Assembly (NCBI RefSeq): GCF_024753215.1
Contig: NZ_JANUGV010000013.1
Span: 1 to 45,599, forward strand
DNA: 45,599 bases
Direction: 5' to 3'
Origin: Massilia solisilvae
Lineage (GTDB): Bacteria; Pseudomonadota; Gammaproteobacteria; Burkholderiales; Burkholderiaceae_D
In this document: positions 7,666-16,178 of the stretch, piece after piece
Position numbering within the stretch: the stretch's first letter is position 1
Layout of the letters: the number at the start of each line of letters is the position of its first letter
Translations under genes and position numbers: made by a program
The notes under the pieces: generated by a model
Told to the model about the DNA's origin: nothing
What the model saw: the letters and a program-made list of their open reading frames with translations, nothing else
The model's database searches: none

Positions 7666-9494
7666 CAGAAGGTGAACCCCAGCGAGAAGTGCAGGCGCAC
7701 CTGGCGCGCGGCCTGGCCGTATGCGATATCGACGTTGATCGGCCCGGCCGGGCTGCGCCAGCGCGCGCCCACGCCGTAGCCGGACTTGGGCCGCAGGTCG
7801 GCAATGCGGTCGGCCGCGTTGCCGGCGTCGTAGAAGACCGCCGCGCCCCACGGCGGCTTGAACCAGTACTGCAGCTCGGCGCTGCCGGTGGCCAGGTAGC
7901 GAGCGCCGACGGTCGCGCCGTCCTCCTTCACGCCCAGTTCCTGGTAGGCGTAGCCGCGCACCGACTGGTCGCCGCCGGCACGGAACAGGAAGGTGCTCGG
8001 CACGCCGGTCTTGGCCCTGGAGCCGACCGCGCCGGCCTCGGCGCGCAGCACCAGCGAGACCCTGGTGGACAAGGGCTTGAGCAGGAAAGCGCGGCCCCAG
8101 GCGCGGATGAACTGGCGGTCGGTCATCACCGGCAGCAGGGCGCCGCCGAACTGACCGGTCAGCACGTAGCCGTGCGTGGGCGTGATCAGGTTGTCGAGCT
8201 CGCGCTTGGTGATGGCATACGTGAGCGGCAGGCTCTTGCTGCGCGTGGATGGCTGGCTGTCGATGGTGCGCAGCTCGGTCAGCGCTTCGAGCGTCACGCT
8301 TTGCTCGAGCCGCGGCGAGCCCCAGGCGCGCCGTCCCGAGATGCTGGACACGTTGGTGATCTCGCCCTGCACGTCGGTGCGTTCGACGCCGCCGCCGATG
8401 CTGTCGTCAAAGCCGCTCGGGGTGGTTGGCCAGTAGAAGTCGGCGCGCCCGGTCTGGCGCTTCTGCTCGACGATCAGGCGGCTCTTCAGGCGCGTGCCAT
8501 GCACGTTCAGGTCGTTGTAGTTCAGCTGCAGGCGCCCGCCGGTGTTGGTCGACAGGCCGGCGCCGGCCTCCACGCTGCGCTGCTTGTTTTCGGTCACCTG
8601 CACCAGCACCGGCAGCACCAGCGGCACGTTGTCCGGCGTGGCTGCCGCTTCCTCCTGCCCGGTCGTGTCCAGGCTCACCTGCACGCTGCTGAAGTAGCCG
8701 GTGTCCTGCAGGCGGGTCTGGAAGGCCTGCATCGCCGCCTCGCTGTACGGATCGCCCGGACTGATCCGGTTCAGATTCGTGACCACCGTCTGCGGATAGC
8801 GGTACAGGCCGACCACGTGCAGCGCGCCGAAATGCACGTCCGGGCCGCTGTCCACCACGATCTGAAGCAGCGCCTTGTGCGCGGCGGGATCGACCGTGGC
8901 GCGCGATTCGGCCAGCTGCGCGCGCGCGAAGCGGTTGCGCGTGACCTGGCGCAGGAAGTCGCGCTTGGCGCTCTCCCAGTCGGCCTGGCGGAACTGGCGC
9001 CCCGCCGGCAGCGTCCAGTCGCTGCGCAGCGCCTTCTCGTCGAAGGGCAATCCGCTGCCGGTGGTGCCAAAGCCGCGCAGTTCGATCTCCACTTGGCCGA
9101 CCGTGACCGGCGGCCCCGGATCGACGCTGATGCGCGCGACCGGTTCGGCGCCGCTGGTGTCGAGCCGGGCCTCGATCTTCGGCGTGTAGTAACCCTCGGT
9201 TTCGACCAGCGTGCGCGCCTGCGCCGGCGCCTCTCGCACCAGCCTTTGCAGGAGCGGCAGGTCCACGCGCGGGTTGCCGCGCCAGCGCATCAGGTCCAGG
9301 TTATTGGTGAGCAGTTCGTCGAGTGCGCCTGGCGCGTCCACCTGCACCGTGTAGTTGATGCCCCCCACGGTGGGGGTATCCTGGGCCAGGGCCACCTGGA
9401 CCAGCAGCAGGGCGTACACGGCCGACACGATTTGTGCCAAAATTCGAGGTCGCCGCCGCGCCGTCGTCAGGTGATCAAGGCCCGCAAAGAACAT
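7665..9494 (-). CDS. tamA: Omp85-family outer membrane protein TamA
   Basis: A 609-residue outer membrane protein. A signal peptide ends near VQVALAQ (about residues 21-38), POTRA-like domains follow to about residue 250 (for example VTVGQVEIELRGFGTTG), and a C-terminal Omp85 beta-barrel contains the typical FLFRAGGDQSVRGYAYQELG block and VGARYLATGSAELQY. It ends in aromatic RLHFSLGFTF, the usual barrel-insertion signal. TamA is the barrel partner of TamB. The gene is first in the tamA-tamB operon and is transcribed divergently from queC across an 86-base gap in which I see no convincing promoter. An ATG-only start was taken; no strong ribosome binding site decides it. Confidence 0.93.
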   Translation of the reverse strand: MFFAGLDHLTTARRRPRILAQIVSAVYALLLVQVALAQDTPTVGGINYTVQVDAPGALDELLTNNLDLMRWRGNPRVDLPLLQRLVREAPAQARTLVETEGYYTPKIEARLDTSGAEPVARISVDPGPPVTVGQVEIELRGFGTTGSGLPFDEKALRSDWTLPAGRQFRQADWESAKRDFLRQVTRNRFARAQLAESRATVDPAAHKALLQIVVDSGPDVHFGALHVVGLYRYPQTVVTNLNRISPGDPYSEAAMQAFQTRLQDTGYFSSVQVSLDTTGQEEAAATPDNVPLVLPVLVQVTENKQRSVEAGAGLSTNTGGRLQLNYNDLNVHGTRLKSRLIVEQKRQTGRADFYWPTTPSGFDDSIGGGVERTDVQGEITNVSSISGRRAWGSPRLEQSVTLEALTELRTIDSQPSTRSKSLPLTYAITKRELDNLITPTHGYVLTGQFGGALLPVMTDRQFIRAWGRAFLLKPLSTRVSLVLRAEAGAVGSRAKTGVPSTFLFRAGGDQSVRGYAYQELGVKEDGATVGARYLATGSAELQYWFKPPWGAAVFYDAGNAADRIADLRPKSGYGVGARWRSPAGPINVDIAYGQAARQVRLHFSLGFTF

Positions 9495-9580
9495 GTCGCT
9501 CCAATCGCACTTATTGCAGAGAACATCTTAACGGATCGGCAAACAGACTGGCGAACGTTTATCTTCAGAAATTATTCAGC

Positions 9581-10291
9581 ATGCATCCTACCGACACTGC
9601 GCTGGTCCTGTTCAGCGGAGGCCAAGACTCCACCACCTGCCTGGCCTGGGCCCTGCAGCGTTTTGCGCGCGTGGAGACCATCGGCTTCGATTACGGCCAG
9701 CGCCACGCGATCGAATTGTCGGTACGGCCCACCGTGCTGGAACAAGTGCGCGCGCTGTCGCCCGTATGGAACGAGCGCCTGGGTGAAGACCACATGATCG
9801 ACCTGTCGCTGATCTCGAAGATCTCCGACACCGCCCTCACCAGCAATGTCGAAATCGCGATGCAGGAAAACGGCTTGCCCAACACCTTCGTCCCGGGGCG
9901 CAACCTGCTGTTCATGACCGTGGCCGCCACCGTGGCCTACCGCCGCGGCCTGACGGTGCTGGTGGGCGGCATGTGCGAGACCGATTTTTCCGGCTACCCC
10001 GACTGCCGCGACGACACCATGAAGGCGCTGCAGGTTGCGCTCAACCTGGGCATGGCCACGCGCCAGCGCATCGAAACGCCGCTCATGTGGATCGACAAGA
10101 AGCAGACCTGGGAACTGGCCTTCGAGGCCGGCGGCCAGCCGCTGGTGGACCTGATCCGCTTCGAGACCCACACCTGCTACCTGGGCGAGCGCGGCGAGCG
10201 GCACGAGTGGGGCTACGGCTGCGGCAAATGCCCGGCCTGCGAGCTGCGCGCGCGCGGCTACGCTCAGTTCGCCGCCAGCCGCGGCGCCTGA
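9581..10291 (+). CDS. queC: 7-cyano-7-deazaguanine synthase QueC
   Basis: A 236-residue cytoplasmic enzyme that turns 7-carboxy-7-deazaguanine into preQ0 using ATP and ammonia, a step in queuosine tRNA modification. The PP-loop motif SGGQDS lies at residues 12-17, the FSGYPDCR motif at 136-143, and four zinc ligands at C199, C214, C217 and C220 (GYGCGKCPAC). Length is normal for the family. The ribosome binding site is weak. No preQ1 riboswitch is recognisable upstream, and no other queuosine genes are in the window. A metallophosphoesterase gene follows 15 bases downstream, likely in the same transcript. Confidence 0.96.
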   Translation: MHPTDTALVLFSGGQDSTTCLAWALQRFARVETIGFDYGQRHAIELSVRPTVLEQVRALSPVWNERLGEDHMIDLSLISKISDTALTSNVEIAMQENGLPNTFVPGRNLLFMTVAATVAYRRGLTVLVGGMCETDFSGYPDCRDDTMKALQVALNLGMATRQRIETPLMWIDKKQTWELAFEAGGQPLVDLIRFETHTCYLGERGERHEWGYGCGKCPACELRARGYAQFAASRGA

Positions 10292-10306
10292 TCCGGGCAC
10301 CTTGCG

Positions 10307-11050
10307 ATGCGCCTGGCCCTGCTGACCGACCTGCACGCGAACCGCGAGGCGCTGGCTGCGTGCCTGGCGCATGCGGCGCAGCAGAAGGCGGACCAGTATG
10401 CGTTCATGGGCGACTTCGTGGGCTATGGCGCCGACCCGGCGTGGGTGGTGCAGACCGTGATGGACTACGTGGCGCGCGGCGCGATCGCGGTGCAGGGCAA
10501 CCATGACTATTCGGTGACGCGCCCGGCCAGGCCGCAGATGCACGCCGAGGCGCGCGAAGTGATCGAATGGACGCGCGGCCAGCTCGCGCCGGCGCAGCTC
10601 GACTTCCTGGCCGAGCTGCCGCTCACGCGCCAGCTCGGCAACATGCTGTTCGTGCATGCCAGCGCCTACGATCCGATCAAGTGGGAATACGTGACCGGCG
10701 TCGAGCAGGCCGAGCGTTCGCTGCGCGCGACCGCCAGCAAGCTGGTGTTCTCGGGCCACGTGCACGCGCCAGCGCTGTTCCGGCGCGCCGATGACGGGCG
10801 GGTCGGCAAGCACCAGCCGTCGCCCAACTCGCGCCTGGTGCTGCAGCCGCAGCACCAGTACCTGGCCATTCCCGGCGCCGTCGGCCAGCCGCGCGACGCC
10901 AACAACGCGGCCTGCTATGCGCTGTACGACGATGCGACGCGGGAGCTGTGCTACTTCAGGGTGCCCTACGACCACGGCGCGGCGGCGCGGCGGGTGATCG
11001 GGGCCGGGTTGCCGATCGTGTTCGCGATGCGGCTGGTGGAAGGGATCTGA
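10307..11050 (+). CDS. Calcineurin-like metallophosphoesterase
   Basis: A 247-residue predicted cytoplasmic phosphoesterase. The metal-binding motifs appear in order: D8 and H10 in TDLHAN, D36 in GDFVGYG, GNHD at 64-67, H117 in FVHAS and GHVH at 150-153. This is the full two-metal set of the calcineurin-like fold, closest to the YfcE/diadenosine tetraphosphatase-like group. Substrate unknown. It follows queC by 15 bases, so co-transcription is likely, though a role in queuosine synthesis is not implied. The gene ends 11 bases before a palindromic repeat pair that may form the end of the transcript. Confidence 0.88.
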   Translation: MRLALLTDLHANREALAACLAHAAQQKADQYAFMGDFVGYGADPAWVVQTVMDYVARGAIAVQGNHDYSVTRPARPQMHAEAREVIEWTRGQLAPAQLDFLAELPLTRQLGNMLFVHASAYDPIKWEYVTGVEQAERSLRATASKLVFSGHVHAPALFRRADDGRVGKHQPSPNSRLVLQPQHQYLAIPGAVGQPRDANNAACYALYDDATRELCYFRVPYDHGAAARRVIGAGLPIVFAMRLVEGI

Positions 11051-11060
11051 GGGGGGGGTG

Positions 11061-11167
11061 GTAGGGTGGGCGCTCGGCTGGGCACTGCCCAGCCTCTCCC
11101 TGCCCACGCGTCCAGGCGGCGCAAGCGGTAGTTGAACGCGTGGGCAGGAGGACCTGCCCACCCTACG
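11061..11167. repeat. GTAGGGTGGGC inverted-pair repeat, copy 1
   Basis: Two inverted units: GTAGGGTGGGC...GCCCACGCGT on the left and GTTGAACGCGTGGGC...GCCCACCCTACG on the right, with about 15 bases between. Each unit is itself a hairpin (GGGC/GCCC arms). The left unit has an extra internal GGGCA/TGCCC stem. It fills the gap between the convergent metallophosphoesterase and small membrane protein genes. The same family recurs at 17603-17703 and 32719-32803. Confidence 0.8.
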
Positions 11168-11169
11168 TA

Positions 11170-11547
11170 TCAGACAGCTTGTTCGGCCAGCATGCGCTGC
11201 TTCTTCGCGCGCTTGGTGAAGAACCAGATGATCGCCAGCGGCAGCAGCAGGGGCAGCAGCAGCGGCGAGATCATGGCGGCCAGCGCCAGCGCGCCCATGC
11301 CCAGCACGCCAAGCAGGATCACGCCCACGCCGGCGAACACGACCGCCAGCACGGCGCCCACCACCAGCATCACGAATCCCGCGATCAGGGTGCCGCCGCC
11401 GGCGAACGCCAGGCCAAGCAGCGCGCCCAGCGGACCGTCGATGCGTTCGCCGTCGATGTCGACAGTCCAGATGTCGGCATGCGCGAACAGGGCCCAGGAC
11501 GCGGCGGCGACCAGCAGCAGGATGATCCAGGGAGCGTACTTTTTCAT
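11170..11547 (-). CDS. Small membrane protein of unknown function
   Basis: A 125-residue protein. An N-terminal hydrophobic segment (MKKYAPWIILLLVAAASWAL) acts as signal anchor; a short extracytoplasmic stretch (DIWTVDIDGERIDG, about residues 25-38) follows, then a long almost uninterrupted hydrophobic region (about 42-110) enough for two or three helices, ending in a basic cytoplasmic tail FFTKRAKKQR. A GAGGTAA ribosome binding site supports the start. Its stop codon lies three bases past the repeat pair. I do not recognise a family. Confidence 0.65.
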   Translation of the reverse strand: MKKYAPWIILLLVAAASWALFAHADIWTVDIDGERIDGPLGALLGLAFAGGGTLIAGFVMLVVGAVLAVVFAGVGVILLGVLGMGALALAAMISPLLLPLLLPLAIIWFFTKRAKKQRMLAEQAV

Positions 11548-11695
11548 GGCTTACCTCGTTGTGTGGTTGTTCGGTATGGTTGTACTGTAGGCGCGCGCGG
11601 GGCGTGCGGCCATCGGAATGCGACAGGCTGCAGCTTTTGCGGACCAGGCGTGCGCAAGCGCCGACGAACGTGTTTGCGGGCCGCCCGGCCTGGCC

Positions 11696-11723
11696 TTGAA
11701 ATGCGGCTGTCCTTGCCTATACT
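11696..11723 (+). promoter_or_regulatory. Sigma-70-type promoter
   Basis: TTGAAA (11696-11701), a 16-base spacer, then TATACT (11718-11723). Both boxes are close to consensus. It points at the small proline-rich frame starting at 11754, about 24 bases after the predicted transcript start, and may also read into the histidine kinase gene. The rest of 11548-11753 shows nothing I can name. Confidence 0.6.
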
Positions 11724-11753
11724 GACAGTCCGCGCTGCCGTCCGGGGGATGCC

Positions 11754-11987
11754 ATGCACAATAACGAGCACAAGATGAACGCGCGCCGGGCCCGTGCTGC
11801 TCCGGTGTTGTTCAACAGCGGGCCGAAAGGGCCGCCGTCGGCCCCGCCGACGATCCCGCCGATCATCATCAACCCCTTCCCGCGCCAGGCGCCCAGCCCG
11901 GCCATCGATCCGCGCCCGCTGCGCCCGCCGGTGGCGCCGCCGCGCCCGCCGGGCCTGCGCGCCCGCAGGCCGCCGCGCGCCCCCTGA
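11754..11987 (+). CDS. Small Pro/Arg-rich protein, putative
   Basis: A 77-residue basic, proline-rich frame (for example PPSAPPTIPPIIINPFPRQ), with no signal peptide or membrane helix and likely disordered. Support comes from a near-consensus promoter just upstream and a purine-rich GGGGGATG run before the ATG. Against it: the composition could arise by chance in such GC-rich DNA. Function unknown. The histidine kinase gene follows after 65 bases. Confidence 0.4.
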   Translation: MHNNEHKMNARRARAAPVLFNSGPKGPPSAPPTIPPIIINPFPRQAPSPAIDPRPLRPPVAPPRPPGLRARRPPRAP

Positions 11988-12052
11988 AATCGCCCGCCGC
12001 CGCGGGCAAGCTGGTACTATTTCCCTAGTGCATTATCTATGCAAGGGAAATC

Positions 12053-13993
12053 ATGGAAAGCCGCCTCCGCCGCCTTGAAGCGGTCCAGTCGATGTTGCTC
12101 GAAATCGGGCAGATGACCACCAGCTGCAATGACATCACCGAATTCATCCGCCTGGTGCACCGCGAACTTGGCCGCATCATGTTTGCCGCCAACTTCTATG
12201 TGGCGCTGTCGGACCGCGAGGATGGCACGGTGCGCTTCGTGTACTTCGTGGACGAGCAGGACGCCTCGCCCGACCCCGGCGAGCGCGTGCGCCTGGCCTC
12301 GCCCGAGCAGTCGCCGACGGCGTGGGTGATCCTGAACAAGCGCACGCTGGTGATCACGCGTGACGACTTCGACGAGCGCGGCCAGTGGGGCGCCGGCAGC
12401 GCGGCCGAGCACTGGATCGGCTGCCCGCTGCTGGACCAGCAGCACCAGGCGCTGGGCGCGATCGTCATCCAGAGCTACACGCCGGCGCACCGCTACAGCG
12501 ATGAAGACCAGGCGCTGTTCGCGCTGATCGCCAACCACGTGTCGATCGCGCTGCAGGGCCTGCAGAGCATGGACCGGCTCGAGCGCGCGGTGCAGGAGCG
12601 CACCGCGGCGCTGGCGATCGAGGTGGCCGAGCGGCGCCGCGCCGAGCAGCTGCAGCACGCGCTGTTCCAGATCGCGAACCTGTCCGCGCGCGCGGTCGAA
12701 CCCGAAGACCTGCCGGGCAGCCTGCACCGCATCATCAGCGAATTGATCGCCGCCGATAACTTCCTGATCGCGCTGTACCATCCCGACACCCAGGAAATGA
12801 GTGTCCCGTACTTCGTGGACCAGAAGGATGCCGTGGCGCCGGTCAAGCGCTTTCGCTACGGCGTGGGAATGAGCTCGTACGTGCTGGCGTCCAAGCACGC
12901 GCAGCTGCACGACGCGGGCAGCTTTGCGCGGCTGCTGGCCAGCGGCCAGGTCACCGAACCGCTCGGCAGCCAGGACATCGCCAGCTGGATGGGCGCGCCG
13001 ATGCTGTTCAACGACGAGCCCTACGGCGTGATCATCGTGCAGAGCTATGACCCGGCCATCGTGTACAGCAAGGCCGAGCTCGACCTGCTGGCGTTCATGG
13101 CCAGCCACGCCGCGGTGGCGATCGCGCGCATGGAGGCGGACCACCGGATCCGGCGCGCGAACGACCGGCTGGAACACCAGAACGCGGCGCTGAACCAGGC
13201 GCTGAACCAGCTGCAGCAGGCGCAATCCGAGCTGGTGCGGCAGGAGAAGCTGGCCTCGCTCGGGCGCCTGGTGGCCGGCGTGGCGCACGAGATCAACACG
13301 CCACTGGGCATCTGCGTGACCGCGACCAGTCACCTGGTGCAAGAGCTCAAGCTCACGCGCGAGGAGCTGGAAGCGGGCGAGATGACCGAGGAAAGCCTGC
13401 AGGCGTTCTTCGACGTGGTGGACCAGTCGCTGCGCATCATGACCACCAACACCCAGCGCGCGGCGGCGCTGGTGCGCAGCTTCAAGCAGGTGGCGGTGGA
13501 CCAGTCGTCGGACGACCTGCGCAGCTTCAACCTGGGCGCCTACCTGCACGAAGTGCTGCTGTCGCTGCAGCCGAAGCTGAAGGGGCGCCCGGTCAAGGTG
13601 GACGTGCAGTGCCCGCCCGACCTGGTGCTCGACAGCTTCCCGGGCGCGGTGTCGCAGATCGTGACCAACATGCTGGTCAACTCGCTGGTGCACGGCTACG
13701 AGCGCGACCAGGCCGGCACGATCAGCATTCGCGCACGACGCGACGGCGAGACCGTCACGCTCGACTATGCCGACGACGGCGCGGGCATGGACCAGGATAC
13801 GCTGGCCAAGCTGTTCGATCCGTTCTTCACGACCAAGCGCGGCAGCGGCGGCAGCGGGCTCGGGGCGCACATCCTGTACAACCTGGCCACCGGGCCGCTG
13901 GGCGGCACCGTGCGCGCCGAGAGCGAACCGGGCAAGGGACTACGCTATCAGCTCAAGTTCCCGCGCAGCCGGCGCGAGCAGAAAGCGGCCTGA
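12053..13993 (+). CDS. Soluble GAF-GAF sensor histidine kinase
   Basis: A 646-residue kinase with no membrane segment, so it senses a cytoplasmic or diffusible signal. GAF-like domains span about residues 10-170 and 205-360, each with a related core (FAANFYVALSDRE... and IAADNFLIALYHPDT...), so they look like an internal duplication. A coiled-coil linker (about 362-398) leads to the phosphoacceptor H412 in GVAHEINTPLG. The ATP-binding domain shows N543 in the N box, DDGAGMD at 574-580, DPFFTTK at 589-595 and GSGGSGLG at 597-604. AAGGGA precedes the ATG. No response regulator is adjacent in the same direction; the nearest, the REC-HD-GYP protein at 14477-15979, is convergent and could be its partner. 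Confidence 0.92.
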   Translation: MESRLRRLEAVQSMLLEIGQMTTSCNDITEFIRLVHRELGRIMFAANFYVALSDREDGTVRFVYFVDEQDASPDPGERVRLASPEQSPTAWVILNKRTLVITRDDFDERGQWGAGSAAEHWIGCPLLDQQHQALGAIVIQSYTPAHRYSDEDQALFALIANHVSIALQGLQSMDRLERAVQERTAALAIEVAERRRAEQLQHALFQIANLSARAVEPEDLPGSLHRIISELIAADNFLIALYHPDTQEMSVPYFVDQKDAVAPVKRFRYGVGMSSYVLASKHAQLHDAGSFARLLASGQVTEPLGSQDIASWMGAPMLFNDEPYGVIIVQSYDPAIVYSKAELDLLAFMASHAAVAIARMEADHRIRRANDRLEHQNAALNQALNQLQQAQSELVRQEKLASLGRLVAGVAHEINTPLGICVTATSHLVQELKLTREELEAGEMTEESLQAFFDVVDQSLRIMTTNTQRAAALVRSFKQVAVDQSSDDLRSFNLGAYLHEVLLSLQPKLKGRPVKVDVQCPPDLVLDSFPGAVSQIVTNMLVNSLVHGYERDQAGTISIRARRDGETVTLDYADDGAGMDQDTLAKLFDPFFTTKRGSGGSGLGAHILYNLATGPLGGTVRAESEPGKGLRYQLKFPRSRREQKAA

Positions 13994-14133
13994 GTGGCGC
14001 GCCGCGTAAGTTTCCACATGGAATTTGTCTTAATTACCGCAGCGCGAAGATATAACTTTGTTGTGACAATTCAATAGCTTATCGTATTTCCTGCACATAT
14101 ATGATCTCCGGCTCACACAGACACGGAGTGACA

Positions 14134-14463
14134 ATGTTCAGGAAACTTGGCATGGCTGCGGGCTGCGCCGTCTTTTGCGCCGGATGTTCCACCGCGCTGC
14201 CGGCGTTCGACCATGGACCGGTCCAGATGGACGGCGTGCGCGTGAACGCCGACCTGGTCGACCTGACGCAGCTGAAGGTGTACGTGAATGGCGAGAAGGT
14301 GATCGACGATGGCCTTTCCTTGCCCAGGGGCGAAGGCAGCTTTCGCGGCAACTACGCCGGCAAGCCGGTGCTGGCGAGCTGCTCGACCCGGCACCTGATG
14401 GCGAGCGGCGCGACCTCGTGCGTGATCACGGTCGGCAGCACCAGCCGCAGCATGTTGTTCTGA
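14134..14463 (+). CDS. Small putative lipoprotein
   Basis: A 109-residue protein. The N-terminal MFRKLGMAAGCAVFCAGC looks like a lipoprotein signal peptide, although the -3 lipobox position is Cys rather than the usual Leu. The mature part has a short beta-rich pattern (LTQLKVYVNGEKVIDDGLSL, SFRGNYAGKPV) and three cysteines. An ACGGAG ribosome binding site 6 bases before the ATG favours this start over one 33 bases upstream. It lies between the histidine kinase and the HD-GYP regulator; family not recognised. Confidence 0.7.
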   Translation: MFRKLGMAAGCAVFCAGCSTALPAFDHGPVQMDGVRVNADLVDLTQLKVYVNGEKVIDDGLSLPRGEGSFRGNYAGKPVLASCSTRHLMASGATSCVITVGSTSRSMLF

Positions 14464-14479
14464 GCGGCGCTGCCGCTCA
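14461..14479. terminator. Palindrome spanning two convergent stop codons
   Basis: TGAGCGGC, loop GCT, GCCGCTCA: a perfect 8-bp stem. The outer ends of the stem are the TGA stop codons of the small lipoprotein (plus) and of the HD-GYP regulator (minus). There is no U-tract on either side, so it may act as an RNA 3'-end stabiliser or a weak bidirectional terminator. Confidence 0.4.
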
Positions 14480-15979
14480 GTCCGGCCAGTTGCGGTTGAT
14501 CTGAACCGCGTGGTCGATATTCTTGATCAACAGGTCGACGAAGCGCGGGTCGAGGTGGTGGCCAGCTGCTTCGCGCAGGTATTCGGTCACTTTCTCCACC
14601 GGCCAGGCGTCCTTGTAGCAGCGCTTGTGGCTGAGGGCGTCGAACACGTCGGCCACCGCCACGATGCGCGCGTAGGGGTGGATCTGCTCGCCCGACAGCC
14701 CCTGCGGATAGCCGCTGCCGTCGTACTTCTCGTGGTGCTGGTGGGCGATCACCGCGGCCGCCTTCAGGATCGGCCGTTGCGAGCCCTGCAGGATCGACAG
14801 GCCCACGGCCGGGTGCTGCTTCATGATTTCCCACTCTTCCGGCGTGAGCTTGCCGGGCTTGAGCAGCACCGAGTCGGGCGTGGCGATCTTGCCGATGTCG
14901 TGCATCGGCGCCGCGTGCATCAGCACCGCCGTTTCATCTTCCGGCAGGCCGGCTTCGCGCGCCAGCAGCTGGCACACCTGGGCCATGCGGCGCACGTGGT
15001 TGCCGGCCTCGTTCGAGCGCGACTCGACCACGTCGCCCAGGCGCAGGATCAGCTCGGCCTGGGTGTCGGTGATTTCCTGGTTCAGCAGGATGTTGTCGAA
15101 GGCGATCGCGACCCCGGAACAGAACACCTCCAGCAGCTGGGCGTCGATTTCGGAAATCTCCTCGACCCCGCGCAGCACCAGCAGCGAGGCCTTGCCGCTG
15201 CTGTTGGGGAAGTAGCCGACATAGGTGTCGCCATGCAGCTTGGAGATGCGGTTGGCGCGCGCCTCGTCGAGCTGGGCCACCAGCTCGGGGCCGATGATCT
15301 CGCCGCCGAGGTCGCCGATCTGGGCCAGGATCTCGTAGCGGCTTTCGCCCGTGATCAGGCTGGCGCCGGCCACGCGCAGCAGCATGCTCTGCTCCAGGCG
15401 CAACAGCGCCACCACCTGTTGCAGCAGGCCGCTGGCAAAGTCTTTCAGGTTGCGCTGCTTGAAGATGTGGGCCGAGGCCGCGATCACGCGTTCCAGGCCC
15501 TCGCGGTAGTTGGCCTGCGCGCGGCGCGCTTCCTCGACCTTCATGATGTCGCGGTAGGCGCGCAGCGCGGCGAAGGTGGTGGTGAACAGCTTGGTGCGGT
15601 CGAGCTCGGTCTTTTCCTTGTAGTCGTTGATGTCGTAGTCAACGATCACGCGCTCTTCCGGCGCCTGGCCGGGCTGGCCGGTGCGCAGCACGATGCGGGT
15701 GAACTGGTTGCCCAGGTCCTGGCGCATCCAACGGGCGATTTCCAGGCCGCTGTCCTCGCGCTCCATCACCACGTCGAGGAACACGAGGGCGATGTCCTTT
15801 TCACGGGCCAGCACTTCCTTCGCTTCCGGCCCGCTGTAGGCGTGCAGGAAGGTCAGGGGGCGGCCGTCGAGGCGAAAGCGCGACAGCGTCAGCTTGGTGA
15901 TGTCATGGACGTCGGGCTCGTCATCGACCAGCAGGACCTTCCAGGGTGCAACTTTTGGCGCGGCGGACAAAAAAGCCAT
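14477..15979 (-). CDS. Response regulator, REC-DUF3369-HD-GYP
   Basis: A 500-residue cytoplasmic protein. The receiver domain (about 13-145) has the acidic pair D19/D20, phosphoacceptor D69 in LVFLDVVME, and T100. A DUF3369-like region (about 155-305) is related to GAF domains. The HD-GYP domain (about 305-490) has HDIGK at 360-364 and HHEKYDGSGYPQGL at 415-428, the complete metal and GYP motifs, so cyclic di-GMP hydrolysis is expected. The start was set at the ATG preceded by GGAAAG; a longer frame with an upstream ATG lacks support. A strong promoter with an overlapping palindrome lies upstream. It may take phosphate from the nearby GAF-GAF kinase (inference from proximity only). Confidence 0.93.
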   Translation of the reverse strand: MAFLSAAPKVAPWKVLLVDDEPDVHDITKLTLSRFRLDGRPLTFLHAYSGPEAKEVLAREKDIALVFLDVVMEREDSGLEIARWMRQDLGNQFTRIVLRTGQPGQAPEERVIVDYDINDYKEKTELDRTKLFTTTFAALRAYRDIMKVEEARRAQANYREGLERVIAASAHIFKQRNLKDFASGLLQQVVALLRLEQSMLLRVAGASLITGESRYEILAQIGDLGGEIIGPELVAQLDEARANRISKLHGDTYVGYFPNSSGKASLLVLRGVEEISEIDAQLLEVFCSGVAIAFDNILLNQEITDTQAELILRLGDVVESRSNEAGNHVRRMAQVCQLLAREAGLPEDETAVLMHAAPMHDIGKIATPDSVLLKPGKLTPEEWEIMKQHPAVGLSILQGSQRPILKAAAVIAHQHHEKYDGSGYPQGLSGEQIHPYARIVAVADVFDALSHKRCYKDAWPVEKVTEYLREAAGHHLDPRFVDLLIKNIDHAVQINRNWPD

Positions 15980-16059
15980 AGTACTTTCCGATACCGTTTT
16001 ATTGTGGGCCCGCAGGCCGGCGCGTAATGCAGCCCGCATGAGTGCCGCGTAACAATTTG

Positions 16060-16103
16060 ATTGTAGTATGACCAGATATCATTAACAACAGGAAACACTG
16101 TTG
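16060..16103 (-). promoter_or_regulatory. Sigma-70 promoter with overlapping palindrome
   Basis: On the minus strand TTGTTA (-35, 16088-16083), exactly 17 bases, TACAAT (-10, 16065-16060). The palindrome CAACAG-GAAACA-CTGTTG (16086-16103) overlaps the -35 box, as an operator would. It drives the REC-HD-GYP gene with a leader of about 75 bases. Confidence 0.65.
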
Positions 16104-16178
16104 CATTTTTGCAGAATCGCGTCACGCCATGCCGCCACCGCGCCTCGGTCGCGTTTGTTCAATATCTTTTTGTAATTC

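Noticed and set aside
9495..9580. PreQ1 riboswitch upstream of queC
   Set aside because: The 86-base gap shows neither the short preQ1-I pseudoknot pattern nor an A-rich tail that I can recognise.
12017..13870. Minus-strand open frame of 617 codons opposite the histidine kinase
   Set aside because: Antisense to a kinase with all catalytic boxes; no domain of its own.
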